Of a stretch of DNA of 64,000 bases, positions 17,877 to 26,893 are shown piece by piece. The stretch is from Paludibacteraceae bacterium (GTDB taxonomy: Bacteria; Bacteroidota; Bacteroidia; Bacteroidales; Paludibacteraceae), in assembly GCA_017480285.1 (NCBI GenBank), contig JAFVAX010000078.1, forward strand, positions 1 to 64,000. The letters run 5' to 3'. The stretch's first letter is position 1, and every line of letters begins with the position of its first letter. The translations under genes were made by a program, and so were the position numbers. A model generated the notes under the pieces. That model made no database searches, was not told the DNA's origin, and saw nothing but the letters and a program-made list of their open reading frames with translations.

Positions 17877-19025
17877 ATGAAACGAGTTTTTTTTGTGGCA
17901 ATATGTTTGCTTGCAATCATAAGCGTCTTTGCAGAAAAAGAAGAAAAGTGCTATACTGTCGATAGAACAAAAGATACGGTAGTTGTATCGTTTCCTGCGG
18001 GATGTACAGATACTATTTTTATTAGAGAGTTATTTGATGAAGTATATGGATATGATTATAGTTCAGAATCGACACAGAATATAAATTATTTAAGAAATAG
18101 TATATATAAGAAAGGTCCGATAAAAGTTCTCGCACCTGAAAAAGGGAAATCAAGTATATACATTATATGTAATGATTCTTTATACGATAAAACATATTAT
18201 GTTTATCAAAAAAAACAAAATGATCAAAAACAATATTTTACCTTTATTAAATCTTCTAAAAAGCAGGACGTTGCGAGACAAGATACCACGTCCGGAAGTA
18301 CTGATGCAACTGATAATTCTACCAATCATACACAAGAAACACAGACACTAAGTGGTGAAAAGAGTAATAAAAACAAAGAAGACGAAACACAAGCACCTCA
18401 ACCAGAACCAAAGTCGGCTTCGTTTAATTTTTCTTTCGTTTGGCTTGTGGGATTAACGGTATGTTTTGTGGCGCTTGTGATTTATGTTCTGAATAAAATG
18501 AAACAAATAGAAAAAAAAATAGCACATTCTGACAACTACAAACTGCCACGGGAAATCGAGAATCTTCCGATTGCCATCAATGCTTTGAAAAAGAAGATAC
18601 TTAATAAGGAAGATATTTTAGTACTGATAAACACAGAAATATCAAACCAAAAAACAGCATTTCAACAAACAATAGTCGAGCAACAAACAATTCAAAAGCC
18701 TATTGTAGCAGAACCCGTCCAACTGCTTGACACCAATCAGGTGGACTGCGACTGGAATAGCGACTATCTTGTTTTGCGACCAAACGACAAACCCGTATTC
18801 CGTATCCATCAAGAAGGTAATACTTACTACTACACACTTACAGACGAAATAAAAAGCGTTATACCTTCAATGTTGAGCAACACGGAGAGATTTATCGCCA
18901 TCGAGAAAAAACTCAATATAGTTGCACAATCAGCAGAAGTGGTACAAGAAGGTATCGTTGCACCCGAAGGCAACAACCGTTTTAGGGTCGATCCGAACAA
19001 CAAACTAAAAATCAACTTGATTTAA
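17877..19025 (+). CDS. Single-pass membrane protein with coiled coil, function unknown
   Basis: 382 aa. A signal peptide (MKRVFFVAICLLAIISVFA) is followed by an exported domain of about 110 residues and a Thr/Ser/Gln-rich linker. A membrane segment lies at about 182-205 (WLVGLTVCFVALVIYVL), then a short coiled coil, and a C-terminal domain of about 100 residues (from VDCDWNSDYLVLRP). The predicted layout is an outer sensor-like part and a cytoplasmic C-terminal domain. That C-terminal domain appears related to the one before the internal membrane segment of the next gene, since both have a Y-x-L-x-(D/P)-(D/E) stretch followed by a hydrophobic repeat; the similarity is weak. Base composition is richer in A+T than in the NTPase genes. 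Confidence 0.6.
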   Translation: MKRVFFVAICLLAIISVFAEKEEKCYTVDRTKDTVVVSFPAGCTDTIFIRELFDEVYGYDYSSESTQNINYLRNSIYKKGPIKVLAPEKGKSSIYIICNDSLYDKTYYVYQKKQNDQKQYFTFIKSSKKQDVARQDTTSGSTDATDNSTNHTQETQTLSGEKSNKNKEDETQAPQPEPKSASFNFSFVWLVGLTVCFVALVIYVLNKMKQIEKKIAHSDNYKLPREIENLPIAINALKKKILNKEDILVLINTEISNQKTAFQQTIVEQQTIQKPIVAEPVQLLDTNQVDCDWNSDYLVLRPNDKPVFRIHQEGNTYYYTLTDEIKSVIPSMLSNTERFIAIEKKLNIVAQSAEVVQEGIVAPEGNNRFRVDPNNKLKINLI

Positions 19026-19029
19026 CATT

Positions 19030-20763
19030 ATGATAATAGCCACAGTTATATTTTTTATCCTGCTTTGCGTTGCTTTCGGCATTTTTGCTGTTGTGAAACC
19101 CGACTTACTAAAAAGCATAATTGCAAAAATTAAACAAATAACAACAAGCAAAATCCCGTCTAATTCCAAACCGCAAAAGGAAGACAATCAGGTTCGTACT
19201 ATCTTGCGAGAAATAAAGATAAAACAGGATTTGCTTTTAACGAAACAGGATTTAGAACAAAACAACTCCGAAATTACCGCTGTTATAAAGGAAAATGCCA
19301 CATCATTGCAAAATCAAATAATCGTACTCAGCCGAACAATACAAGAGTTGCAAGAGTCGAAAAATAACAGCGTTGAAAACGAAATGTCCAAAACAGTCAC
19401 GGAGCAAAAGCCTATAGCAGAGTATCCCTATGTCCGTTATGCGCAAGCAGTGGACTCGCTGCAACCATTAGGATTTACTAATGCAAGACTTACCAAAGTA
19501 CGCGACAAAAGTATTTTTCTTATCGTTGTTAAAAGCGAGACAGAAGCAATATACAGTCTTATCCCCGACAACACCATGCTTGTAGCAGTTGCCAGTATGT
19601 TCGATCCGGTTATTACCAATAGTTCTGAATATATATTTACCTCCACAAATAACCAATATATATACCGTGCAGGAAGGTGTATTGCGATTATCGGACGGAG
19701 TGTGGCAAATTGTAAAAAAACAAAAAGTAAATATCTTATGAAAAGAGTTTTCATTCTATCATTAAGTCTGTTCGCACTGTTTTTGTTTTCCCGTGCGGCT
19801 ATACAAGTTAATGGTATGCAAAGTACCGTTCGCGGTGTTCTGTCAGGCAATCAAGTGGAACTGCAAAACGGAACGAAGGTGGTATTGCTCGGCATCAAAC
19901 CATCGGAAAATGCAAAGAAATATCTTGAACAGCATGTAAAAGGCAAGAATGTAAAGATTATTGCCGATTCCAAGCAACCGCAAACCATCAATTCCTATCT
20001 TACAACAATATACGCTTACATCCGTGTAGAAGGCGAAAAAGGATCAGTTCAACGCAAACTGCTTCTGACCCGTCAGACGACACCCAACCCCAACCAGTTG
20101 TGTGACTCCACACATGCTTTTGCTGACGCATGCCGAGCAAAACAACACCCGTTGTTGTCTTATTCAGAACTGCGTACCACAATGTTGCCCGCAACATTCC
20201 TGATTTCAACCGAAGGTTCTATCGGAACGGGGTTCTTTATTAACAACAACGGACTGGCACTAACCAACAACCATGTCTGGGACGGAGCAAAACCTGCTGT
20301 TATCTATCGGCTCACATCAAACGGAGACATCAATACCGACAATTACCGGCAGATAAGCCGTGTTATCACTACCTGTAAGAGCGGGAATGTGGATTATACC
20401 ATTTTCATTGTTCAATTGGACAATGGCGAGAAAACATCATACCTTCCTCTTGCCGAGCAAAAAACAACTTTAGGCGAGCAGGTCGCCAAATTAGGTTGTG
20501 CTATGGGCGAAGCCGCCAACTATAATGTGGGAGTGTTGAGCAAATACGACGACGAAGGTTTTATAACCCATTCCATCAATACCAACAGCGGCGACAGCGG
20601 TTCACCTGTTTGTAATATGCGCGGGGAAGTGGTGGGCATACATGTCGCTTCCCGACAAAATCCGGAAAGAAACGGCGAACTTGCAAGGGGATTATCATAT
20701 GCCACCGATGCGTTGCTCATTAAAAGAGTTCTTGACAATTTAGGTATTGAGTATGGACGCTGA
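19030..20763 (+). CDS. Membrane-anchored trypsin-like serine protease with N-terminal coiled-coil part (fusion)
   Basis: 577 aa. Part 1 (1-236): membrane segment (about 3-25), coiled coil, and a domain like the C-terminus of the preceding protein. Part 2 (237-577) begins with MKRVFILSLSLFALFLFS, which looks like a signal peptide with its own ATG at 19738. It continues with an OB/SNase-like domain (about 260-345, lacking clear catalytic arginines) and a trypsin-like domain with NNHVW (His about 413), VDYT (Asp about 454) and NSGDSGSP (Ser about 522). The triad is complete, so activity is likely. The two parts are joined without a stop codon; they may be a true fusion or two proteins made from nested starts. 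It starts 4 bp after the previous gene. Confidence 0.7.
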   Translation: MIIATVIFFILLCVAFGIFAVVKPDLLKSIIAKIKQITTSKIPSNSKPQKEDNQVRTILREIKIKQDLLLTKQDLEQNNSEITAVIKENATSLQNQIIVLSRTIQELQESKNNSVENEMSKTVTEQKPIAEYPYVRYAQAVDSLQPLGFTNARLTKVRDKSIFLIVVKSETEAIYSLIPDNTMLVAVASMFDPVITNSSEYIFTSTNNQYIYRAGRCIAIIGRSVANCKKTKSKYLMKRVFILSLSLFALFLFSRAAIQVNGMQSTVRGVLSGNQVELQNGTKVVLLGIKPSENAKKYLEQHVKGKNVKIIADSKQPQTINSYLTTIYAYIRVEGEKGSVQRKLLLTRQTTPNPNQLCDSTHAFADACRAKQHPLLSYSELRTTMLPATFLISTEGSIGTGFFINNNGLALTNNHVWDGAKPAVIYRLTSNGDINTDNYRQISRVITTCKSGNVDYTIFIVQLDNGEKTSYLPLAEQKTTLGEQVAKLGCAMGEAANYNVGVLSKYDDEGFITHSINTNSGDSGSPVCNMRGEVVGIHVASRQNPERNGELARGLSYATDALLIKRVLDNLGIEYGR

Positions 20764-22312
20764 CATAACCAATTTTCAAAAGTTTATCATAAGGAAAATT
20801 GTTAAATCGGTTGAGTATAATACAAAAGAAGACGAGTTTATATTCAACCGATGCGACATTTCCGACAGTCTTATCAGTGCCATTGTCAAGGAAGGTTATA
20901 GATATGGTATGTCAGAGAAGGATGTTCGTCAATTTATTACCACTACATCTTCCAACATAAAAACACTACCGTCTGTTAAGAGTGTCGTTACTAATTTTGA
21001 CATTTCCAAAGTGCCTATAGGGCAACATCTGCGCCTGAATATCAAACATAAAGTTAAAGGACATCAGTGGGTCGAATGCCTTAAAATGAAAAATTTTCTG
21101 TTTATCCTCTCCTCATCAATCAGCGAACTGACTTTCGGGGTGCGTATAACCCCTCATACTACTCTCTGGTCTGCCGGATTTGCCATTGATTTTTCCTTTC
21201 AGCCAAAAAATGAAGCAATGCCTATTCGCGGACTGATACTGCGTTTGGAAAATTTTGTTTCCGTAGAGATGTTCAACCCCTCTGTCGTACACGAAATTTT
21301 GGACTCACCAAAGACCTTTGCCTATGATGAAAAATTGAGTGAAAACAAAAAGACAACAAAGAAACTGACCCTTACTCAACGAGAAACGGAAATATTGATT
21401 CTTATTGAGATTGTAGAACAAGCAATAATAGATAATGATATCGAATCAAAATATAATAAAATAAAATCTGATTTTACTGAACTCGGTTTGTCGTCTTATC
21501 TGCTCAACACACTGATAACAACCATTAAAAACAGCAATACTTTAACAACTTTCAATTCTGCAACAAATACATTTGATGAACATTTCTTCTTCTACAAACA
21601 AACGGATTTCTCAGACGAACAAAAGAAAAATGCAACAACATCGCAAGAACAAGAATCGTATCTGAAGAAAATCATAAAGATAGAACAAACAAAAAATGTG
21701 TTTATTTTTTTTACGATAATACTATTTGGTATCCTAATGGTATTTATAGCCTTACATATAGAATCCGTAGAAGAATTGAGACAACAAAGAATAGACATTA
21801 ACAAGAAAAACACCGAAATCTCAAAACTGCAACAGAAAAGCAGTAATTTGCAAAAGAGTATTGATACAATAAGCAATTATACTTTTACAACCGGATCTAA
21901 CCCAAAAAACACATCATCATTTGATACAGATTGGGTAATGTGGTTAGAGGCAAAACAAGATCTCGTTCTTGATTATTTATATATGCGCGGAAAAGAATAC
22001 GGCAATGTTACTATATATATTTGTAACAAGAACGATAAAATTGTGAAAAAAATAAAAACAACAGTCAATAATAGTGAATTCAAAAAAGTATATGTTGGTG
22101 CTACATTAACAAAGGGTTGCTACTACATACGCAGAGTGAGTGGCGTGAGCCTTCAATACCATAGTTCAAGCACTGACGAATTTTCCCTTTATAGAGATGG
22201 TGCATTGGTAATAATGGGTTGTTGTGCATATAGTAACAGACATTTATCAAAAGATTCCAAAGGCTATTACCAATACTACTACAACTTACAGTATCATTTA
22301 ACATTTCAATAA
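20753..22312 (+). CDS. Coiled-coil membrane protein of the cluster, function unknown
   Basis: The ATG at 20753 is preferred over the in-frame TTG at 20747; it overlaps the protease gene by 11 bp and gives 519 aa. A hydrophilic N-terminal region of about 310 residues comes first. A membrane segment follows at about 315-336 (FIFFTIILFGILMVFIA), then a coiled coil (about 340-375, EISKLQQKSSNLQKSI) and a C-terminal domain of about 140 residues rich in tyrosine. No family is recognised. The order cytoplasmic part, membrane, coiled coil, outer domain reverses that of the 17877 gene, so the two could meet across the membrane; that is inference. Confidence 0.6.
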   Translation: MDADITNFQKFIIRKIVKSVEYNTKEDEFIFNRCDISDSLISAIVKEGYRYGMSEKDVRQFITTTSSNIKTLPSVKSVVTNFDISKVPIGQHLRLNIKHKVKGHQWVECLKMKNFLFILSSSISELTFGVRITPHTTLWSAGFAIDFSFQPKNEAMPIRGLILRLENFVSVEMFNPSVVHEILDSPKTFAYDEKLSENKKTTKKLTLTQRETEILILIEIVEQAIIDNDIESKYNKIKSDFTELGLSSYLLNTLITTIKNSNTLTTFNSATNTFDEHFFFYKQTDFSDEQKKNATTSQEQESYLKKIIKIEQTKNVFIFFTIILFGILMVFIALHIESVEELRQQRIDINKKNTEISKLQQKSSNLQKSIDTISNYTFTTGSNPKNTSSFDTDWVMWLEAKQDLVLDYLYMRGKEYGNVTIYICNKNDKIVKKIKTTVNNSEFKKVYVGATLTKGCYYIRRVSGVSLQYHSSSTDEFSLYRDGALVIMGCCAYSNRHLSKDSKGYYQYYYNLQYHLTFQ

Positions 22313-22327
22313 AAATAAACTATACTT

Positions 22328-22804
22328 ATGGACAAAGAAACATTACTTATTATTTTGGGTATTGTATTAGTGATTACGCTGATATGCTACATCATAGCGT
22401 TAATCAAATCCAAACGCAATGAAATGGTATTAACTGCCGGTAGTTGGGATATGGCTTTACTCCTAACTTGTCCTGTTTTGATCCTGATAGGTAGTTGGCT
22501 GTTGGAATATCCTTCTTACAGCCCAGTTGGATATGTACTATTGGGGATATCAGGCACTTGCTTTATAGGAACAATTATATTCTCAATAGTATATAACAAA
22601 GACTCGCTATGGAAGATAATATGTTCAATTTTGGCAAAAGTGTTTATTATTTGGCTGACAATATTTATCACTATGCTACTGATTGCACTGTTCATCTTTT
22701 ATATTATCCTTTTCTTTCTACGAGACAGAAGTGAGAATGAAGGCGAATATATTTTGCTCAAATATGATAAGTTCCTAAAAGCATATGTAGGTTATCGAAT
22801 ATAA
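22328..22804 (+). CDS. Small polytopic membrane protein of the cluster
   Basis: 158 aa with four or five membrane segments (about 5-27, 42-62, 68-90 and 103-137) and a short charged C-terminus. No family is recognised. It starts 15 bp after the preceding gene and stops 12 bp before the next, so it is most likely part of the same message. Confidence 0.6.
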   Translation: MDKETLLIILGIVLVITLICYIIALIKSKRNEMVLTAGSWDMALLLTCPVLILIGSWLLEYPSYSPVGYVLLGISGTCFIGTIIFSIVYNKDSLWKIICSILAKVFIIWLTIFITMLLIALFIFYIILFFLRDRSENEGEYILLKYDKFLKAYVGYRI

Positions 22805-22816
22805 ATACATTATTTT

Positions 22817-23230
22817 ATGTTGATAAAAACATTTTCATATAAAAGTGCGATGCTGATATTTACATTAATGTTCAGTATCTTTCTTATGGCTACAGACTAT
22901 CTCCGTGAGGCGGAATATTATCAGAAGCAGGCTGTCGGTTACAGGCGCGAGGCAGAGTACTACAAGAAACAAGCGGGAAACTACGAAAAAGAGGTAACAT
23001 ACTACCTTAAACAAGCAAAAAAATATATGGAGGAGGCTCAATACTATTCCAAGCGCGGTGAGTTTGACAAAGCCAAGACACAAACCAGCTACGCCGATAA
23101 CGCCACCTACAAAGCCAACACACAAAGAAGGCTTGCTGACAATGCTTGGGACAAATACCGCACTCAGATCCGATACGCCGAAGATGCTGAGAGTAAGGCG
23201 ATGGATTATCTGCGAAAAGCACGAAGATAA
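22817..23230 (+). CDS. Exported helical repeat protein rich in YY/QA motifs
   Basis: 137 aa. A signal-like N-terminus (about 1-25) is followed by a helix made of imperfect 11-residue units such as EAEYYQKQA, EAEYYKKQA, EVTYYLKQA and EAQYYSKRG. The second half is Ala/Thr/Lys/Arg-rich and also helical. Eleven-residue periodicity suggests a long straight or weakly twisted coiled coil rather than a folded domain, possibly a periplasmic spacer or filament. It is the ninth gene of the run. No homolog is recognised. Confidence 0.55.
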   Translation: MLIKTFSYKSAMLIFTLMFSIFLMATDYLREAEYYQKQAVGYRREAEYYKKQAGNYEKEVTYYLKQAKKYMEEAQYYSKRGEFDKAKTQTSYADNATYKANTQRRLADNAWDKYRTQIRYAEDAESKAMDYLRKARR

Positions 23231-23307
23231 CGCAGTTGGCATTGTTTTTGCAAGAAAAGGATAATAAAAAGCAAAAACAACAAAACAAACCTATAAAAAC
23301 TGAAATT

Positions 23308-23724
23308 ATGGAAAACAGAAATGAGGTTGAGTCCCATGTATTGTTAATAGATGAGATATTTGAGTTTTGTGAAAAGACATTCCACGGACTGAATGGTCTG
23401 CGAGATGCTGTGTGCAACGAATACAACTTGGCCAGTATGCCCGAAAACGGACCTTTTGTGGTCTGCATAAAAGAACGATACCCGTGTTTTGACTCGTCGG
23501 ACTATTGGTATGAGAGCCGATATTATCAGACTTATTACCTCCTAACGGACAAGCAGAAAGCGAAACGATTGCTCTGTCAGGACAAAAAAGATAATTCCAT
23601 ACTTCCTTATATCTATTATAAAGGCGAGGGGCAACGGATGGAGTTTTTCCAAAGACCGGTCGCCCCTTTCAATGAGCGTATTATCGTGCATCGTCCACAA
23701 GGGGAAATCAAAGTGGATATGTAG
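23308..23724 (+). CDS. Small hypothetical protein at the end of the cluster
   Basis: 138 aa from the ATG at 23308, chosen because it follows an A-rich stretch typical of Bacteroidota starts; an upstream TTG at 23236 would add 24 lysine/glutamine-rich residues. There is no signal peptide or membrane segment. The protein is rich in Tyr, Phe and Cys (WYESRYYQTYYLL) and looks cytoplasmic. No family is recognised. It converges with murF, 61 bp away, with no clear terminator between them. Confidence 0.5.
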   Translation: MENRNEVESHVLLIDEIFEFCEKTFHGLNGLRDAVCNEYNLASMPENGPFVVCIKERYPCFDSSDYWYESRYYQTYYLLTDKQKAKRLLCQDKKDNSILPYIYYKGEGQRMEFFQRPVAPFNERIIVHRPQGEIKVDM

Positions 23725-23785
23725 GTGTTGATATGAACCTTGATTTGGTAGAGCATCCAGATATTGATATAAATCCTGATATTGA

Positions 23786-25123
23786 TTAAAACAATGGCAG
23801 GAGTTTTTCAAGATGCATGCCGTGTGAGCCTTTGAGAAGGATGGTTTTGCCACTAATCGGGTTTTGGGTGAAATACTCAAGTGCTTCGTCTGTAGTCCGG
23901 AATACCTTATATGGCGCAGTCGTTGAAGCAAATTCGTTCCCTACAAGATATACATCGTTTTCCTTTTGTTCTAACAAAAGATTGACAATGTTTTGATGCG
24001 CTGTGTGTGAATACTCGCCAAGTTCAAGCATATCGCCGAGTATAAATGACCTAACCCCCTGCCCCCTCCCTAAAGGAAGGGGAGTTTTGTTATCATATTC
24101 TCGTTCTGTCTCACCTCCTCCCTTGGGAATGGGGCTTTGGTTGATAAACGATAGTATTGCCGCCTGCATTGAGGTGGGGTTGGCATTATATGCATCCACT
24201 ACAAGCGTGTTTTTGTTCGTTCTGACACACTCGGAGCGTTGGTTGGAAGGAACATACTCTCTAATCTCTTTGAGTGCTTGAGAAGGCTCTATACCAAAAT
24301 ACTCGCCCACGCATATTGCCGCTGATATGTTTTCCGCATTATATGAACCTACAAGATGCGTGCCTTCGGGCATAGTGCCGGTATGATAACCAATGGTCTT
24401 GAGGTCGCCTGCCATCTCTTGAAGATGCGGGTTGTCAAGGTTGCGGAAACAGAAGCCCCCCATAAAATCGTTATTCCTTGCTGCTTCAGCGTAGCGGTTT
24501 TTATTCCTTAAATAGTCATACAACTCGGCTTTAGTGCGTTTCACTCCTTCAAACGAGCCGAAGCCTTGCAGATGTGCAATACCTACATTGGTTATAAGTC
24601 CGCAGGTAGGCAGGGCGATATCCACAAGTTCCTTTATATCTCCCGGGTGGCTCGCTCCCATCTCTATGATAGCAATCTCTGTGTCGTGGTTCATTGAAAG
24701 CAGTGTCAGTGGCACACCTATCTGATTATTGAGGTTTCCTTGCGTATAATGCACTTTGTAGCGGGTGCCGAGTACTGTGGCGATAAGTTCTTTGGTGGTG
24801 GTCTTGCCGTTGGTGCCGGTTATGGCAAGAACGGGTATGTCGAAAGTCTGTCGCCACTCGCGTGCCAACTCCTGCAGGGCAAGCAATGAATTTTCCACTT
24901 TTATTATTCTGCCTTTATAACACGAGCTCTGCGAACAGGTTACGGGGATGGCTTCATCTACGATGGCATACGCAGCTCCCATCTCAAGAGCCTGAGTGGC
25001 AAACAAGTTGCCGTTGAAACGCTCACCTTTCAATGCTACAAACACACAACCCTCTTTAAGGTTGCGTGTGTCGGTCGAAACACATAGAGAGTGCTTATCT
25101 TTTATAAGAAAATCAAAATTCAT
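23786..25123 (-). CDS. murF: UDP-N-acetylmuramoyl-tripeptide--D-alanyl-D-alanine ligase
   Basis: MurF adds D-Ala-D-Ala to the UDP-MurNAc tripeptide with ATP, the last cytoplasmic step of the peptidoglycan precursor. N-terminal Mur ligase domain (STDTRNLKEGCVFVALKGE), central ATP-binding domain with GTNGKTTTKE (about 104) and the EMGASHPGDI motif, and the C-terminal domain ending in LLKGSHGMHLEKLL. 445 aa is close to the usual size. About 31 residues in the C-terminal domain, just before FILGDMLELGEYS, come from a GC-rich repeat insertion (24050-24142). A -7 box TATCTTTG (minus, 25223-25230) lies upstream, without a clear -33 element. Confidence 0.9.
   Translation of the reverse strand: MNFDFLIKDKHSLCVSTDTRNLKEGCVFVALKGERFNGNLFATQALEMGAAYAIVDEAIPVTCSQSSCYKGRIIKVENSLLALQELAREWRQTFDIPVLAITGTNGKTTTKELIATVLGTRYKVHYTQGNLNNQIGVPLTLLSMNHDTEIAIIEMGASHPGDIKELVDIALPTCGLITNVGIAHLQGFGSFEGVKRTKAELYDYLRNKNRYAEAARNNDFMGGFCFRNLDNPHLQEMAGDLKTIGYHTGTMPEGTHLVGSYNAENISAAICVGEYFGIEPSQALKEIREYVPSNQRSECVRTNKNTLVVDAYNANPTSMQAAILSFINQSPIPKGGGETEREYDNKTPLPLGRGQGVRSFILGDMLELGEYSHTAHQNIVNLLLEQKENDVYLVGNEFASTTAPYKVFRTTDEALEYFTQNPISGKTILLKGSHGMHLEKLLPLF
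24050..24142. repeat. GC-rich dispersed repeat insertion inside murF
   Basis: On the minus strand the insert holds CCCCATTCCCAAGGGAGG and, after a short spacer, CTCCCCTTCCTTTAGGGAG plus GGGGCAGGGGGTTAGG. Both are purine/pyrimidine-skewed partial palindromes. It is translated as PIPKGGGE...TPLPLGRGQGVR. I recall the PLPLGRG peptide recurring in unrelated bacterial proteins, where it marks a dispersed repeat. It stays in frame. Confidence 0.6.
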
Positions 25124-25243
25124 ATTCGTTCAAATGCGAAATAATTATCTTCGATACTAATATGTTACCAAACAACGCTTTGCGCTATTATTGCAACAGC
25201 GATGCATTTTGCACCGCTGTTGCAAAGATATAACAAGTTTTTT

Positions 25244-26893
25244 TTATTTGATATTCGGTTGCTCCAAGCCGAGGTTCTTTTTCTTGTCAACTACTTTAAG
25301 AATGAACCCTATGGCGAAAGCTGCCACACCAAGACATGCGAGCATGACGAGTGGCCAAGTATAGTCGTAACTTACTGCAGCCTGTTCTGCGTCCATAACG
25401 CCGTTGCTGACCGCCTCTACAAGACCGGCATTGGTCTTGTCGAGCACCTTACCGATAAGAAGCGGGAAGAGCCACAAGCCGATGTTCTGAATCCAGAAAA
25501 TGAGTGCGTATGCCGAACCTATGATTTTCTCGTCCACAAGTTTCGGTACACTGGGCCAAAGAGCGGCAGGAACAAGTGAGAACGATGCACCCAAAACAAG
25601 TATGGTGAGATAAGCCACTATAGTACCGCCGGCTGCATTACCTTTGAACATTGGTAGCACGAAGGCAAAAGTAAGGTGGCATAAGATAAGCAAAAGTGAA
25701 CCAAGCATCAGCATGGTGGCAGCCTTGCCTTTATGGTCAACATAATTGCCAAGAATAGGTGTTATTGCCACTGCCAAAAGCGGGAACACTGCAAAGATAG
25801 TTTCAGCCGTACCTCGCATATACCCCATGTAGCAATACTCAATAAGGGCTATAATGGCAATCACCATAAAAGCAATTTTCAAACCTTTTTTCTTTTGGAA
25901 ATTGCTTGCAAAAGAGAACCCTGCTACTAACAACATAAGTGCATATTGCATTATAGCCACGCTGTCGCTTGCCCAATAGCCTTCGCCCGGGGTCAGTGTG
26001 AGGTTACATTGAAGCATATTGACTGCATATTTCTGGAAGGGGAAGATGGCACTATAGTACAACACGCAAAGTAGTGCTACAAGCCAGAAACCGCCACTTG
26101 AGAGTATTTTACCTAAATCGGAAATCTTGAACGGGTCATCTTTTTCTTCTGCTTCGCCGGTCTGCTGGTCAAGTTTCTTATCCATAAAGAAATAGACGAT
26201 AGTCATTATGAGTGCAATGCAGAGCAAAACCACACCGAAGGCTACCGAACGGCTTACATCTACATGTCCGCCAAGACGGGCGAAGAACGGCGAGAATATC
26301 ATACAGGTAGCAACGCCGAGACGCGCAAGAGCCATCTCTGAACCCATTGCAAGAGCAGTCTCACGACCTTTGAACCATTTGACGATACCGCGACTGACGG
26401 TAATGCCCGCCATCTCGCAACCGCAACCGAAGATCATAAAACCTACAGCCGCACATTTGGCAGAAGCCGGCATACCGCGATAGAAAGGCGAGACACCCAA
26501 CTCGTCGAACAGAGGGATATAATTGAGGTTGTTGGTGAACCACTGCTCAACACCGCTTCCTATGAAGGCTTCTGAGACAGCATAGTATTTCACAAGTCCG
26601 CCTATAAGCATTACTACACCCGACAGGACAGCCGTGAAACGAACACCCATCTTGTCAAGGATGATACCTGCGAAGATTAGGAAGAAAATGAATACATTGA
26701 GAAAAGTCTCTGCTCCTTGCATCGTTCCGAAGGCGGTGGAGTCCCATCCGCGCTCTGACTGCATAAGGTCTTTGATGGGCGAGAGAATGTCCATAAAGAT
26801 ATAGCAGCAGAACATCGCAAGAGCCAGCAACAAGAGTGCCGTCCAACGCAGAGCGGCACTATCACGAAGGGTTGTTTGAATTTTTTCTGACAT
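25244..26893 (-). CDS. Major facilitator superfamily transporter
   Basis: 549 aa with about twelve membrane segments and a loop near the middle (DKKLDQQTGEAEEKDDPF), typical of MFS. An early D-K-M-G-V-R motif (ILDKMGVRFTAVLSG) corresponds to the usual loop 2-3 signature; the second half has a related DHKGKA. The substrate is unknown; the two halves recall nitrate/oxalate-type or MFSD1-like carriers. It is the last gene of the uppS-bamA-skp run, but its start overlaps a small ORF that links it to the second skp gene. Confidence 0.8.
   Translation of the reverse strand: MSEKIQTTLRDSAALRWTALLLLALAMFCCYIFMDILSPIKDLMQSERGWDSTAFGTMQGAETFLNVFIFFLIFAGIILDKMGVRFTAVLSGVVMLIGGLVKYYAVSEAFIGSGVEQWFTNNLNYIPLFDELGVSPFYRGMPASAKCAAVGFMIFGCGCEMAGITVSRGIVKWFKGRETALAMGSEMALARLGVATCMIFSPFFARLGGHVDVSRSVAFGVVLLCIALIMTIVYFFMDKKLDQQTGEAEEKDDPFKISDLGKILSSGGFWLVALLCVLYYSAIFPFQKYAVNMLQCNLTLTPGEGYWASDSVAIMQYALMLLVAGFSFASNFQKKKGLKIAFMVIAIIALIEYCYMGYMRGTAETIFAVFPLLAVAITPILGNYVDHKGKAATMLMLGSLLLILCHLTFAFVLPMFKGNAAGGTIVAYLTILVLGASFSLVPAALWPSVPKLVDEKIIGSAYALIFWIQNIGLWLFPLLIGKVLDKTNAGLVEAVSNGVMDAEQAAVSYDYTWPLVMLACLGVAAFAIGFILKVVDKKKNLGLEQPNIK

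Noticed and set aside
24050..24142. Frameshift in murF
   Set aside because: Both flanks are in the same frame and all catalytic motifs are present; the odd segment is an in-frame repeat insertion.
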